A DNA stretch of 64,000 nucleotides from an uncultured Clostridia bacterium. Its GTDB lineage: Bacteria > Bacillota > Clostridia > Christensenellales > Aristaeellaceae. This document shows, one piece after another, positions 9,859 to 17,403 of the stretch (position 1 is the first letter of the stretch; each line of letters begins with the position of its first letter). Position numbers and translations under genes: made by a program. The DNA is taken from positions 13,568 to 77,567 of the forward strand of contig CAKTXR010000011.1 of the NCBI GenBank assembly GCA_934631025.1, in the 5' to 3' direction. Below the pieces are notes generated by a model. It had not been told where the DNA came from. It was given only the letters and a program-made list of their open reading frames with translations, and made no database searches.

Positions 9859-11876
9859 AAACGCCTGATCTCGATAAAGCGTTCCCAAAAACGCCTTCAT
9901 ATGTCCACCGCTGCGTGCTGGCCGCCTTCGAGGAGGGCGAACGCCGCGCCGATCAGAAAAGACGCCGCCTGACCGCGCTCTGCTGCGCCGCCGCCATGCT
10001 GCTTGTGTTTATTGCGGGCGGATTCGCCGTCGGCAGAAAGCTGCTTTCCTCGCCGGACAGCCTCCTGCCGCCGCTCTCCGCCGCCTCGACCGCGCCGGTC
10101 TCCACGCCCTCGGCCTCGCCCGATCCCGCCGCGGACGGCATGACGTGGTATGATCCGAGCGCTGCTTATACCGTGTCCGCCGCGCGCCTGTATGTGGACG
10201 GCCTTGACGGCTGCTTCGGCCAGGCCGACAGCGCCGCCAATCCCGATCTGAGCGCGATCTTCCAGAGCACGCTGACCGCCCAGACCGAGCTGACCGCCTA
10301 CATGAGCGAGAGCTTCGTCCCGCCGCTGCTGCTCGAAATCGACTATACCGAAAAGGACGGCAGCGCGGAGACCGGCACGGCCTGCGTGCGGCTGAATCTG
10401 AACAACGGACTCAATCTGTTCTATGCGGACGGCCATATCTGGGCGCTCGAAAACGGCTGCGACGAGCTGTTCACCGTCATGAACGTCGATACCGCCGCAC
10501 TCAAAGAAGCGCAGGCGCGCGTTCAGGCGGCGAGTTCCACGCCTGTACCGGCCGTAACGGAGGTTCCCGTCGTCACGCCCCTGCCCACCGCCGTGCCGAC
10601 GGCCTTCCTCACCGCCACGCCCGAACCGACCCCCACGCCCACCGCAAAATCCGCCGAAACGGGCACGGCCGTATCCGAAACGATCGACGAAACGCTGCCG
10701 GAGGGCGCGCCCTTCACGCCGGACGACATTCACGATCTCATCGAAGTGCAGCTGTATATCGGCTCGGACGTGTATTTTGACACCAGCGACGCGGACGCGC
10801 TCGCCGAGATAGAAAAGCTGCTCAGGGGCGCTGAAGCCATCAAGGGCGGCGCGGCCTGCCCCTATGGCCCGCGGCTCTATCTCACGCGCGCCGACGGCGT
10901 AACCGGCTATATCGAGCCGGCCTACGACAGCTGCGGCAACTTCCGCTCGGGGGATACCGATTATGTCTACAACGCGGACGGCGGCTATGCGCTCTGGGAC
11001 ACGATGGGCATCATCCCCGACGAGGTGCTCGAATTGATGATGTCCAACCGCAGCGGCGAGACAATCTTCGTCGTGCCCGGTTCTTCCTATTATCATGTCA
11101 GCACGGGCTGCGACGCGCTCAACTACGAGATGAACGCTTACGCCATGCTCAGCGGCGCCGATACCGGCAATCACGTCGACGGCTCGATCATCCGCCCGAT
11201 GTCGCAGGCGGACGGCCTGACCCCGTGCGCCAGCTGCGCGCAGACCGTCTACGCCACCGAAAGCGGCCTGTTCTATCATGCCGATCCCGAATGCAGCGGC
11301 ATGACCGGCGCGCGGGAGTATACGCTCTCCTCGGCGCGGGCGGCGGACAAATCGCCCTGCCCCGTCTGCATGAACGGCGACGCGGACATCCTCAGCGCGC
11401 GCGCGCTGGTGCTCCTCGTGCCCGCAAAGCTGGGCGGCGGAGAGCGCTATCACGGCAACGCCGACTGCGCTTACTTCCTGTTGGAAAAGGCCGCCGCACC
11501 GCGTGAAGACGACGGCACGCCGTTCAGCCTGAGCGACTGGTGCGTTTCCGAAGCGGACGCGGAGAAGATGGGCGCGACGCCCTGCGAATACTGCACGAAG
11601 GCGAGCGTATTCGCCACGCCGAACGGGCAGTGGTATCACACCGATCCCTCGTGCAGCGGCATGATGAACGCCCGCGCCTACACCATTATGCAGGCCGAGA
11701 GCGAGGGTAAGACCGCCTGCCCCGTCTGCTGCGATACAAAGAGCGGCTCCTATCAGAACAAAAGCCATGGCAAAGCCGCTCTCCCGACGTCCACGCCCGT
11801 GCCGGAAAACGGCGCGTTCGACGACGAGGAGATCAGCGGCGGCGTTGAGATCAGCGGCGGCGCCGCGGTCAACTGA
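9855..11876 (+). CDS. Membrane protein with four repeated H-x4-C/C-x2-C modules, putative anti-sigma partner
   Basis: A 673-residue protein. Residues 1-38 form a charged cytoplasmic segment, 39-60 a transmembrane helix, and the rest is extracytoplasmic. A Thr/Pro/Val-rich linker (about 225-275) leads to a C-terminal half with four repeats (about 410-635), each having YH-x4-C followed 20-45 residues later by (P)C-x2-C: YHVSTGC/CASC, YHADPEC/CPVC, YHGNADC/CEYC and YHTDPSC/CPVC. Each can supply one His and three Cys, as in Ada-like zinc sites. The start codon overlaps the sigma gene, so an anti-sigma or sensor role is inferred from position and topology; no classical anti-sigma domain or ZAS motif is visible. 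Confidence 0.65.
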   Translation: MKTPDLDKAFPKTPSYVHRCVLAAFEEGERRADQKRRRLTALCCAAAMLLVFIAGGFAVGRKLLSSPDSLLPPLSAASTAPVSTPSASPDPAADGMTWYDPSAAYTVSAARLYVDGLDGCFGQADSAANPDLSAIFQSTLTAQTELTAYMSESFVPPLLLEIDYTEKDGSAETGTACVRLNLNNGLNLFYADGHIWALENGCDELFTVMNVDTAALKEAQARVQAASSTPVPAVTEVPVVTPLPTAVPTAFLTATPEPTPTPTAKSAETGTAVSETIDETLPEGAPFTPDDIHDLIEVQLYIGSDVYFDTSDADALAEIEKLLRGAEAIKGGAACPYGPRLYLTRADGVTGYIEPAYDSCGNFRSGDTDYVYNADGGYALWDTMGIIPDEVLELMMSNRSGETIFVVPGSSYYHVSTGCDALNYEMNAYAMLSGADTGNHVDGSIIRPMSQADGLTPCASCAQTVYATESGLFYHADPECSGMTGAREYTLSSARAADKSPCPVCMNGDADILSARALVLLVPAKLGGGERYHGNADCAYFLLEKAAAPREDDGTPFSLSDWCVSEADAEKMGATPCEYCTKASVFATPNGQWYHTDPSCSGMMNARAYTIMQAESEGKTACPVCCDTKSGSYQNKSHGKAALPTSTPVPENGAFDDEEISGGVEISGGAAVN

Positions 11877-11971
11877 CGGCACGAAAACGCCGTTTGGAGC
11901 GTTCATCCGAAATATAATGTAAAATTCACATTGAAACCGGTTCGGAATCGAGGTTTGAGCGAAAATATAAT

Positions 11972-12000
11972 TTGACAAAACGGCGAAAACAATCTATAAT
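11972..12000 (+). promoter_or_regulatory. Strong sigma-A promoter of yceD-rpmF
   Basis: TTGACA (11972-11977), exactly 17 bp, TATAAT (11995-12000): a perfect consensus promoter about 28 bp before the likely start of yceD. Confidence 0.9.
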
Positions 12001-12027
12001 ACCAGAGTTGACGTAGAGGTGAGTGTT

Positions 12028-12537
12028 TTGCAGATTGATGTTTCGCGTGCGCTCAAGGATCCCGGTCAGTCGTATCCGTTTGAGGCGACCGCCGAGATTG
12101 AGCCGATGACCGTGCTGGAGGATCCGGTGCGCTTCACCGCCGTTCGGCTGAAGGGCCAGATGGTGGGCGCGGGCGAAGCGGTGCGCGTGTACGCCGCCGT
12201 CGAGGCGGATGTGGAGTCGCGCTGCGCCCTGTGCCTTGAGCCGGTGACAAAGCATCTCAAGGCGGACATCGACGCGCTCTTCGCGCGGGAACCCGATCCG
12301 GAGGACCCCGATCAGTATCCGCTGGACGGATACAAGATCGACGTGACCGATCTGGCGCGCGAGGCGCTGCTGCTGGAGCTGCCGTTGCGGCTTGTATGCA
12401 GCGAAAACTGCAAGGGCATCTGTCCGTCATGCGGAGCCAATCGCAATATAGCACCCTGTACATGCCAGGAGGGCGGCGAACGCCAGAATCCCTTTTCGGC
12501 ATTGAGTGAATTGCTGACAGAGGACGAGGAGGTGTAA
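12028..12537 (+). CDS. yceD: YceD family (DUF177) protein
   Basis: About 169 residues. CALCLEP (C-x2-C) in the middle and [13 protein letters not shown] near the C terminus are typical of the DUF177/YceD family, implicated in 23S rRNA accumulation or ribosome assembly and almost always encoded just before rpmF, as here. A longer frame starts with GTG at 12019, but that codon overlaps the AGAGGTGA site; TTG at 12028 lies 6 nt after that site and gives the usual N terminus QIDVSRAL. I prefer the TTG start. Confidence 0.85.
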   Translation: MQIDVSRALKDPGQSYPFEATAEIEPMTVLEDPVRFTAVRLKGQMVGAGEAVRVYAAVEADVESRCALCLEPVTKHLKADIDALFAREPDPEDPDQYPLDGYKIDVTDLAREALLLELPLRLVCSENCKGICPSCGANRNIAPCTCQEGGERQNPFSALSELLTEDEEV

Positions 12538-12539
12538 CC

Positions 12540-12731
12540 ATGGCCGTACCGAAGGGAAAAACTTCTAAAGCGCGCAGAGATTCCCGCCGCGCTATGAACT
12601 GGAAACTGTCTCTGCCGGGTATCGTGAAGTGCCCGCGTTGCCAGAAAATGAAGCTGGCCCACCGCGTGTGCAAGCATTGCGGATACTATGATGGCCAGCA
12701 GGTGGTTAAGGTGGAAGCCGAAACCAAGTAA
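12540..12731 (+). CDS. rpmF: 50S ribosomal protein L32, zinc-binding form
   Basis: A 63-residue protein starting [17 protein letters not shown], the standard bL32 N terminus, with a zinc ribbon C-x2-C...C-x2-C (CPRC and CKHCGYY). It starts two bases after the yceD stop and is followed by a strong terminator. The presence of all four cysteines marks the zinc-dependent (C+) paralogue. Confidence 0.97.
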   Translation: MAVPKGKTSKARRDSRRAMNWKLSLPGIVKCPRCQKMKLAHRVCKHCGYYDGQQVVKVEAETK

Positions 12732-12745
12732 TGCTGCATAGCCTG

Positions 12746-12786
12746 CAAGGGCGCGTCCGGCCGCTGTTCGGACGCGCCCTTTTCGT
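12746..12786 (+). terminator. Terminator of yceD-rpmF
   Basis: A perfect 13-bp GC-rich stem starting AAGGGCGCGTCCG with its complement ending in CCCTTTTCGTTT. Confidence 0.9.
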
Positions 12787-12867
12787 TTGTTCGTGAATAG
12801 CGCCCCGCAGCGCGCATATAATCTGTATTCATCTTCCCTCAGCGCGTCTTGAAAAGGCGGAGCCGCA

Positions 12868-14091
12868 ATGCCCGACGGGCGTTTCACCGGCCCGGGAAAT
12901 TTTCAAAAGGCGCGCCGAACCAGAACCGGCGGCAAAAGCGCACTGTGCAAAAACTGCCGGAATTGCTCCGGACACTGCGGCCATCCGGCTGGAAAGGCGG
13001 TCATCGACGTGGCGGAACCCATACTCGAGCTTCGGCAAATCAAAAAATCCTTTGACGACACCCCCGTGCTGGACGGCGTTTCGCTCAGCGTCGAGCGCGG
13101 CGAATTTTTGACCATACTCGGCCCCTCGGGCTGCGGCAAGACCACGACGCTGCGCATCATCGCGGGGCTGACTCAGCCCGACGAGGGCACAGTGCTGCTC
13201 TCCGGGCGCGACGTAACCGGCCTGCCGCCCGAAAAGCGCAGCGTGAACACCGTGTTCCAGAATTACGCGCTCTTCCCGCACATGACCGTCGAAAAGAACA
13301 TCGCCTACGGCCTGAGCCTGCGCAGGGTTCCCCGCGCGGAGCAGAAGGAAATCGTCAAGCGGATGCTCTCTCTGGTCGCGCTCGAGGGCTATGAAAAGCG
13401 CATGCCCTCTCAGCTTTCCGGCGGCCAGCGCCAGCGCGTCGCCATCGCCCGCGCCGTGGCGCTGAAGCCCGACATACTGCTCCTGGACGAGCCGCTGGGC
13501 GCGCTCGATCTCAAGCTGCGCCGCGCGATGCAGTCCGAGCTGAAGCGCATTCAGTCCGAGGTGGGCATCAGCTTCGTCTATATCACGCACGATCAGGAAG
13601 AGGCGCTCAATATGTCCGACCGCATCGCCCTGATGAACGGCGGCCGCTTCGAGCAGATCGGCACGCCCGAGGAGGTCTACGAACGCCCGAGGACGCGCTT
13701 TGCCGCCCGCTTCATGGGCGAGAGCGCACTGTTCGAGGGCACGGTACTCGAGGTCTCGAGCGGGCTGTGCCGCGTCGAAACCCCCGAGGGCGAGGTACTT
13801 GCCGCGCTCATGCCGGGCGTGGAACCGGGCTTCCCCGCCGCCGTCAGCGTCCATTCGGAGCGCATAACGCTCTCGACCTCGCCGCATCTGGGCTATACGC
13901 TGCGCGGCCGCGTGACCGAGCGGCGCTACACCGGCTCGACCGTGCGCGCCGAGATCACGCTCAGCCGCGGCATGACCATGACCGTGCAGGCCATGGGCGC
14001 GCTCTCCGCGCTGCCGGAGCCGGGCACGGTCGTCTATCCCTGGTGGCTGCCCGAGAGCGCCACGTCCATTCCGGGGAGGGCTGAAAAGTAA
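12868..14091 (+). CDS. potA: Spermidine/putrescine ABC transporter ATP-binding protein
   Basis: A 407-residue ABC ATPase. Walker A is GPSGCGKTTT, the Q-loop FQNYALFPHM, the signature LSGGQRQRVAIARA, Walker B ILLLDEPLGALD and the H-loop ITHDQEEAL, followed by a C-terminal TOBE domain, as in PotA. It energises PotBC. The ATG at 12868 has GGAG 5 nt upstream and adds a Cys-rich N-terminal extension (residues 27-37, C-x2-C-x2-C-x3-C) that ordinary PotA proteins lack; an alternative GTG at 13009 would start at the normal N terminus. Overlaps potB by one base. Confidence 0.92.
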   Translation: MPDGRFTGPGNFQKARRTRTGGKSALCKNCRNCSGHCGHPAGKAVIDVAEPILELRQIKKSFDDTPVLDGVSLSVERGEFLTILGPSGCGKTTTLRIIAGLTQPDEGTVLLSGRDVTGLPPEKRSVNTVFQNYALFPHMTVEKNIAYGLSLRRVPRAEQKEIVKRMLSLVALEGYEKRMPSQLSGGQRQRVAIARAVALKPDILLLDEPLGALDLKLRRAMQSELKRIQSEVGISFVYITHDQEEALNMSDRIALMNGGRFEQIGTPEEVYERPRTRFAARFMGESALFEGTVLEVSSGLCRVETPEGEVLAALMPGVEPGFPAAVSVHSERITLSTSPHLGYTLRGRVTERRYTGSTVRAEITLSRGMTMTVQAMGALSALPEPGTVVYPWWLPESATSIPGRAEK

Positions 14092-14933
14092 TGCGCGGGA
14101 AAAGAGGTCTTTCGGCGCTGCCGCTGTGCCTGTGGACGTGCGCCTTCGTGTTTCTGCCACTTCTGTATGTGCTCTTCATCAGCTTTCTGGAAAAGGGAGA
14201 GTATTTCGGCGTGAGCCGCGTGTTCACGCTGGACAACTACGCGAGGATGTTCTCGCCGCTGTATGCGGGCATTCTCCTAAACTCGCTCAAAATTGCGCTG
14301 GAATCGACGCTTCTGTCGCTGCTCGTCGGCTATCCCTTCGCCTGGTTCATGGCCAGTAAGCCGCCGAAAACGCGCTCGCTCATCATGGTGCTGATCGTGA
14401 TCCCCTTCTGGACGAGCGCGCTCATGCGCACCTACGGCTGGATGATTCTTCTGCGCAACAAGGGACTGATCAATTCGGCGCTCATGGCGCTGGGGATTAT
14501 CGAAAAGCCCATCCGGATGCTCAATACGTCCGGCGCGGTGCTGCTGGGCACGGCCTATTCCATGCTGCCGTTCATGATCCTGCCCATCTATTCCTCGATG
14601 GAAAAGCTCGACCCCGCCCTGCGCGAGGCCGCGCGCGATCTGGGCGCGGGGCCGCTGCGCTCGTTTCTGTCGGTCGTGCTGCCCGAAACGCTGCCGGGGG
14701 TCATGTCCGGCCTGGCGATGACCTTCGTGCCCTCGACGGGCATGTTCTTCATCTCCGATCTGCTGGGCGGCGGCACGAATATGCTGCTGGGCAATCTCAT
14801 CAACAACCAGCTGACCGTCTCGCGGGACTGGCCCTTCGGCGCGGCGCTGTCCATCCTCATGGTGGGCATGACGTTCTGCGTGATGAGTCTCTGCCGCCGC
14901 GTGGGCGGTACGGACGGCACGGAGGTGTTCTGA
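14091..14933 (+). CDS. potB: Spermidine/putrescine ABC transporter permease
   Basis: A 280-residue membrane protein with about six transmembrane helices and the EAA loop near residues 180-200 (REAARDLGAGPLRSFLSVVLPE), which docks onto the ATPase PotA. Sequence features such as SFLEKGEYFGVSRVFTLDNY match PotB. Translationally coupled to potA (TAATG) and four bases before potC. Confidence 0.92.
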   Translation: MRGKRGLSALPLCLWTCAFVFLPLLYVLFISFLEKGEYFGVSRVFTLDNYARMFSPLYAGILLNSLKIALESTLLSLLVGYPFAWFMASKPPKTRSLIMVLIVIPFWTSALMRTYGWMILLRNKGLINSALMALGIIEKPIRMLNTSGAVLLGTAYSMLPFMILPIYSSMEKLDPALREAARDLGAGPLRSFLSVVLPETLPGVMSGLAMTFVPSTGMFFISDLLGGGTNMLLGNLINNQLTVSRDWPFGAALSILMVGMTFCVMSLCRRVGGTDGTEVF

Positions 14934-14937
14934 AGCG

Positions 14938-15744
14938 ATGCGCAAGGCAACCAATCGCAGAGGGCGCGCCGGCCGGATCGTCTCCGATCTGTGGCTGATT
15001 ATCGTGCTGGCCTTCCTCTATCTGCCCATCGTGATGGTGGTGGCGTTTTCGTTCAACAAATCAAAAAACGGCGTGCTGTGGACGGGCTTTACGACCGACT
15101 GGTACCGCGCGCTGTTTGAAAACCGCGCCATCGCCGACGCGCTGGTCAGCAGCCTGACGGTCGCGCTGGTCAGCTGCGCGCTCTCCGCCGTGCTGGGCAC
15201 GCTGGGGGCGGTCGGGCTGGCGAAGGCGCGCTTTAAGGGCAGGGGCACGCTTCAAAACGTCGCCGTGCTGCCCATCATGCTGCCCGAGGTGGCGGTCGGA
15301 CTGGCGTTCATGACGTTCTTTTCGCTGCTGGGCGTTCCCTTCGGCCGGCTGACGCTGATCCTCGCGCACACGACGTTCTGCATCCCCTATGTGCTTTTGA
15401 ACGTGCAGGCTCGGCTTCAGGGGCTGGATCCGGCGCTGGAGGATGCCGCGCGCGATCTGGGCGCGACGCCGCGGCGGGCGTTTTTCACGATCACGCTGCC
15501 GCTGATCCTGCCCGCAGTGCTTTCGGGCGTACTGCTGGCCTTCGCCATGTCGCTGGACGACATGGTGATCAGCTTTTTCGTCACCGGCCCGGAAACCACG
15601 ACGCTGCCCGTGTACATCTTCGGCAAACTCAAGACCAACGTGCCGCCCTCGATCAACGCGCTGTGCAGCCTGATGCTGGGCGCGACGCTGGCCATTGTCG
15701 CTCTGTCGCGGCTCCTGCGCCGCAGCGCGGAGAAAGACCGTTGA
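14938..15744 (+). CDS. potC: Spermidine/putrescine ABC transporter permease
   Basis: A 268-residue permease with about six helices, the N-terminal FNKSKNGVLWTGFTTDWY region characteristic of PotC, and the EAA loop EDAARDLGATPRRAFFTITLP. The motif SLDDMVISFFVTGP is typical of PotC. It pairs with PotB to form the transmembrane channel. Its stop codon overlaps the -35 of a separate promoter for potD. Confidence 0.92.
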   Translation: MRKATNRRGRAGRIVSDLWLIIVLAFLYLPIVMVVAFSFNKSKNGVLWTGFTTDWYRALFENRAIADALVSSLTVALVSCALSAVLGTLGAVGLAKARFKGRGTLQNVAVLPIMLPEVAVGLAFMTFFSLLGVPFGRLTLILAHTTFCIPYVLLNVQARLQGLDPALEDAARDLGATPRRAFFTITLPLILPAVLSGVLLAFAMSLDDMVISFFVTGPETTTLPVYIFGKLKTNVPPSINALCSLMLGATLAIVALSRLLRRSAEKDR

Positions 15745-15769
15745 CGGCCGGTGCGCGTTATGCTATACT
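15741..15769 (+). promoter_or_regulatory. Internal promoter for potD
   Basis: TTGACG (15741-15746), 17 bp, TATACT (15764-15769) with extended TGC. It would let the binding protein be made in excess over the transporter, a common need in ABC importers. Confidence 0.75.
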
Positions 15770-15804
15770 CAGGGTATTCCATACTGTTTTGGGAGGTTTT
15801 TCGT

Positions 15805-16887
15805 ATGAAAAGGATTTTGGCCCTCATGCTGGCGCTCCTGCTGCTCATGAGCGGCGGCGCGCTGGCCGATATGCAGTCCGCCGGCGAGGAAGCGCGCGCT
15901 CAGGCCGACCAGCTGGATGAAAAGGAGCGCGTCGTAAACGTATTCACCTGGACATACTATATTCCCGACGAGGTCGTCGCCGCGTTCGAGGACGCGTCCG
16001 GCGTCCGCGTCAACTACACGCCCTTCTCCGACAACGAGAGTATGCTCTCCCGCGTGCAGTCCACGCCCGGCCAGTTCGATCTGATCGCGTGCAGCGACTA
16101 CATCATCGACATTATGCGTAAGAGCGATCTGCTCGCTCCGCTGGACAGAGACGCGCTCACCAACTGGGGCAACATCGATCCCGGCTGCCAGAGCCAGTAT
16201 TACGACCCCGACAACGCGTACACCGTGCCCTACACCGTCACCGTGCCGCTGATCGTCTACGATACGGCCGCGGTCGACGAGCCGATCACCGGCTACGCCG
16301 ATCTGTGGCGCGACGAATTCAAGGGCAATCTGGTGCTGATCGACGATATGCGCAACGTCATCGGCATGGCCGAAAAGAAGCTCGGCCTGAGCCTCAACGA
16401 GACCGATCCCGACAAGCTCGATCAGGTGCGCGCCGAGCTGAACGCGCTCAAGGACAACGTCGTCGTGTTCAACGCCGACACGCCGCACAACGCGCTCATC
16501 GGCGGCGACGCGGTCGCGGGATTGATGTTCGGCTCGCAGATCGTGGCCGCGCAGGAGGAAATCTCCACGCTGGAGGTCGTCTATCCCGAGGAGGGGCTGG
16601 CGTTCGGCATCGACTGCCTGGTCATGCCCAAGGACGCGCCGCACAAGGATGCGACGCAGATCTTCATCAACTATCTGCTGGACGGCGAGGTGAGCGCCTG
16701 GGCGTCCGCTCTGATCAATTACGGCAGCTGCAACACCGCCGCCGCCGCGTACATGAGCGATGAATTCAAGGCCGACAAATCGGTCAACGTGCCCTCCGAG
16801 CTGCTCGCTTCGGCCGAGATGATCCGTCCCCTGGACGGCGACGCGGAGCGGCTCTACGACGAAATCTGGACGGAATTCAAGAACTGA
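15805..16887 (+). CDS. potD: Spermidine/putrescine-binding protein
   Basis: A 360-residue type-1 solute-binding protein. The start at 15805 follows a GGGAGG site by 8 nt; the upstream in-frame ATG at 15751 lies inside the promoter and is excluded. A signal sequence (MKRILALMLALLLLMSGG) ends in ALA-D, a signal peptidase I site. Body motifs include VNVFTWTYYIPDEVVAAFE and DLIACSDYIIDIM, typical of PotD/PotF. There is no lipobox cysteine, unlike most binding proteins of single-membrane bacteria, so how it stays at the cell surface is unclear. Confidence 0.9.
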   Translation: MKRILALMLALLLLMSGGALADMQSAGEEARAQADQLDEKERVVNVFTWTYYIPDEVVAAFEDASGVRVNYTPFSDNESMLSRVQSTPGQFDLIACSDYIIDIMRKSDLLAPLDRDALTNWGNIDPGCQSQYYDPDNAYTVPYTVTVPLIVYDTAAVDEPITGYADLWRDEFKGNLVLIDDMRNVIGMAEKKLGLSLNETDPDKLDQVRAELNALKDNVVVFNADTPHNALIGGDAVAGLMFGSQIVAAQEEISTLEVVYPEEGLAFGIDCLVMPKDAPHKDATQIFINYLLDGEVSAWASALINYGSCNTAAAAYMSDEFKADKSVNVPSELLASAEMIRPLDGDAERLYDEIWTEFKN

Positions 16888-16901
16888 GGAGGAACATCCC
16901 C

Positions 16902-17246
16902 ATGGAAATGAAAGGATATGACCGCGCCGAAGCCGTCGCCTTCATGCTGAGTAAGCTCAATACCGCCGAGTTCAAGCCGCTCGCCGCGCAGGCCGAAACG
17001 CTGATCAATCAGGCGATCGACGCGGACTTTGCGTACATGCTCTCCGCCGGCGTTCTGGAAAAGGACGGCACGATGGGCAGCGCCTACTATGACGACGACG
17101 ACGCGTTCGAATTCATGCTGGACGAAATCGGCAAAAAGCGCAAATCGAACGACCGCGAGCTGGACATGATCGCCTCGTTCATCGACCAGTATATGGATCT
17201 CCAGCAGGCCTATCTCGAGGACAAGGGGCTTATGAGCTGGGATTAA
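16902..17246 (+). CDS. Small acidic protein of unknown function
   Basis: A 114-residue, mostly helical, strongly acidic protein (YYDDDDAFEFMLDEIGKKRK in the middle). It begins 14 bp after potD with an AGGAGGAA site and is probably in the same transcript. No cysteines, no membrane segment and no motif I recognise. It precedes the AAA ATPase gene but a promoter and an inverted repeat separate the two. Confidence 0.65.
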   Translation: MEMKGYDRAEAVAFMLSKLNTAEFKPLAAQAETLINQAIDADFAYMLSAGVLEKDGTMGSAYYDDDDAFEFMLDEIGKKRKSNDRELDMIASFIDQYMDLQQAYLEDKGLMSWD

Positions 17247-17263
17247 CGGCGCATTTTTGAGCT

Positions 17264-17342
17264 AAACAACGGATTTTAGTCAAACAATCTGTCATATTTT
17301 TTAAGAAAATGTGATCAGGCTCTTGACTAAAGTCCGTTGTTT
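17264..17342. repeat. 20-bp inverted repeat overlapping a promoter
   Basis: Left arm 17264-17283 and right arm 17323-17342 are reverse complements with one mismatch (a G-U wobble in RNA), separated by 39 bp. The right arm contains the entire -35 box and 14 bases of the spacer of the promoter at 17323-17351. It is a candidate operator or a structured RNA element at the end of the upstream transcript. Confidence 0.8.
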
Positions 17343-17351
17343 GTTTATAAT
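17323..17351 (+). promoter_or_regulatory. Promoter of the AAA ATPase gene
   Basis: TTGACT (17323-17328), 17 bp, TATAAT (17346-17351). It shows that the frame opening at 17311 cannot use its first ATG and that translation starts at 17404, after an AGGAG site. Confidence 0.88.
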
Positions 17352-17403
17352 TGGAAAAGCACGGTTTATTATCCGTAAATATATCGAAAAGGAGCGGCTG
17401 GAA

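Noticed and set aside
12019..12027. GTG at 12019 as the yceD start
   Set aside because: The codon overlaps the AGAGGTGA ribosome site; the TTG at 12028 is correctly spaced and matches family N termini.
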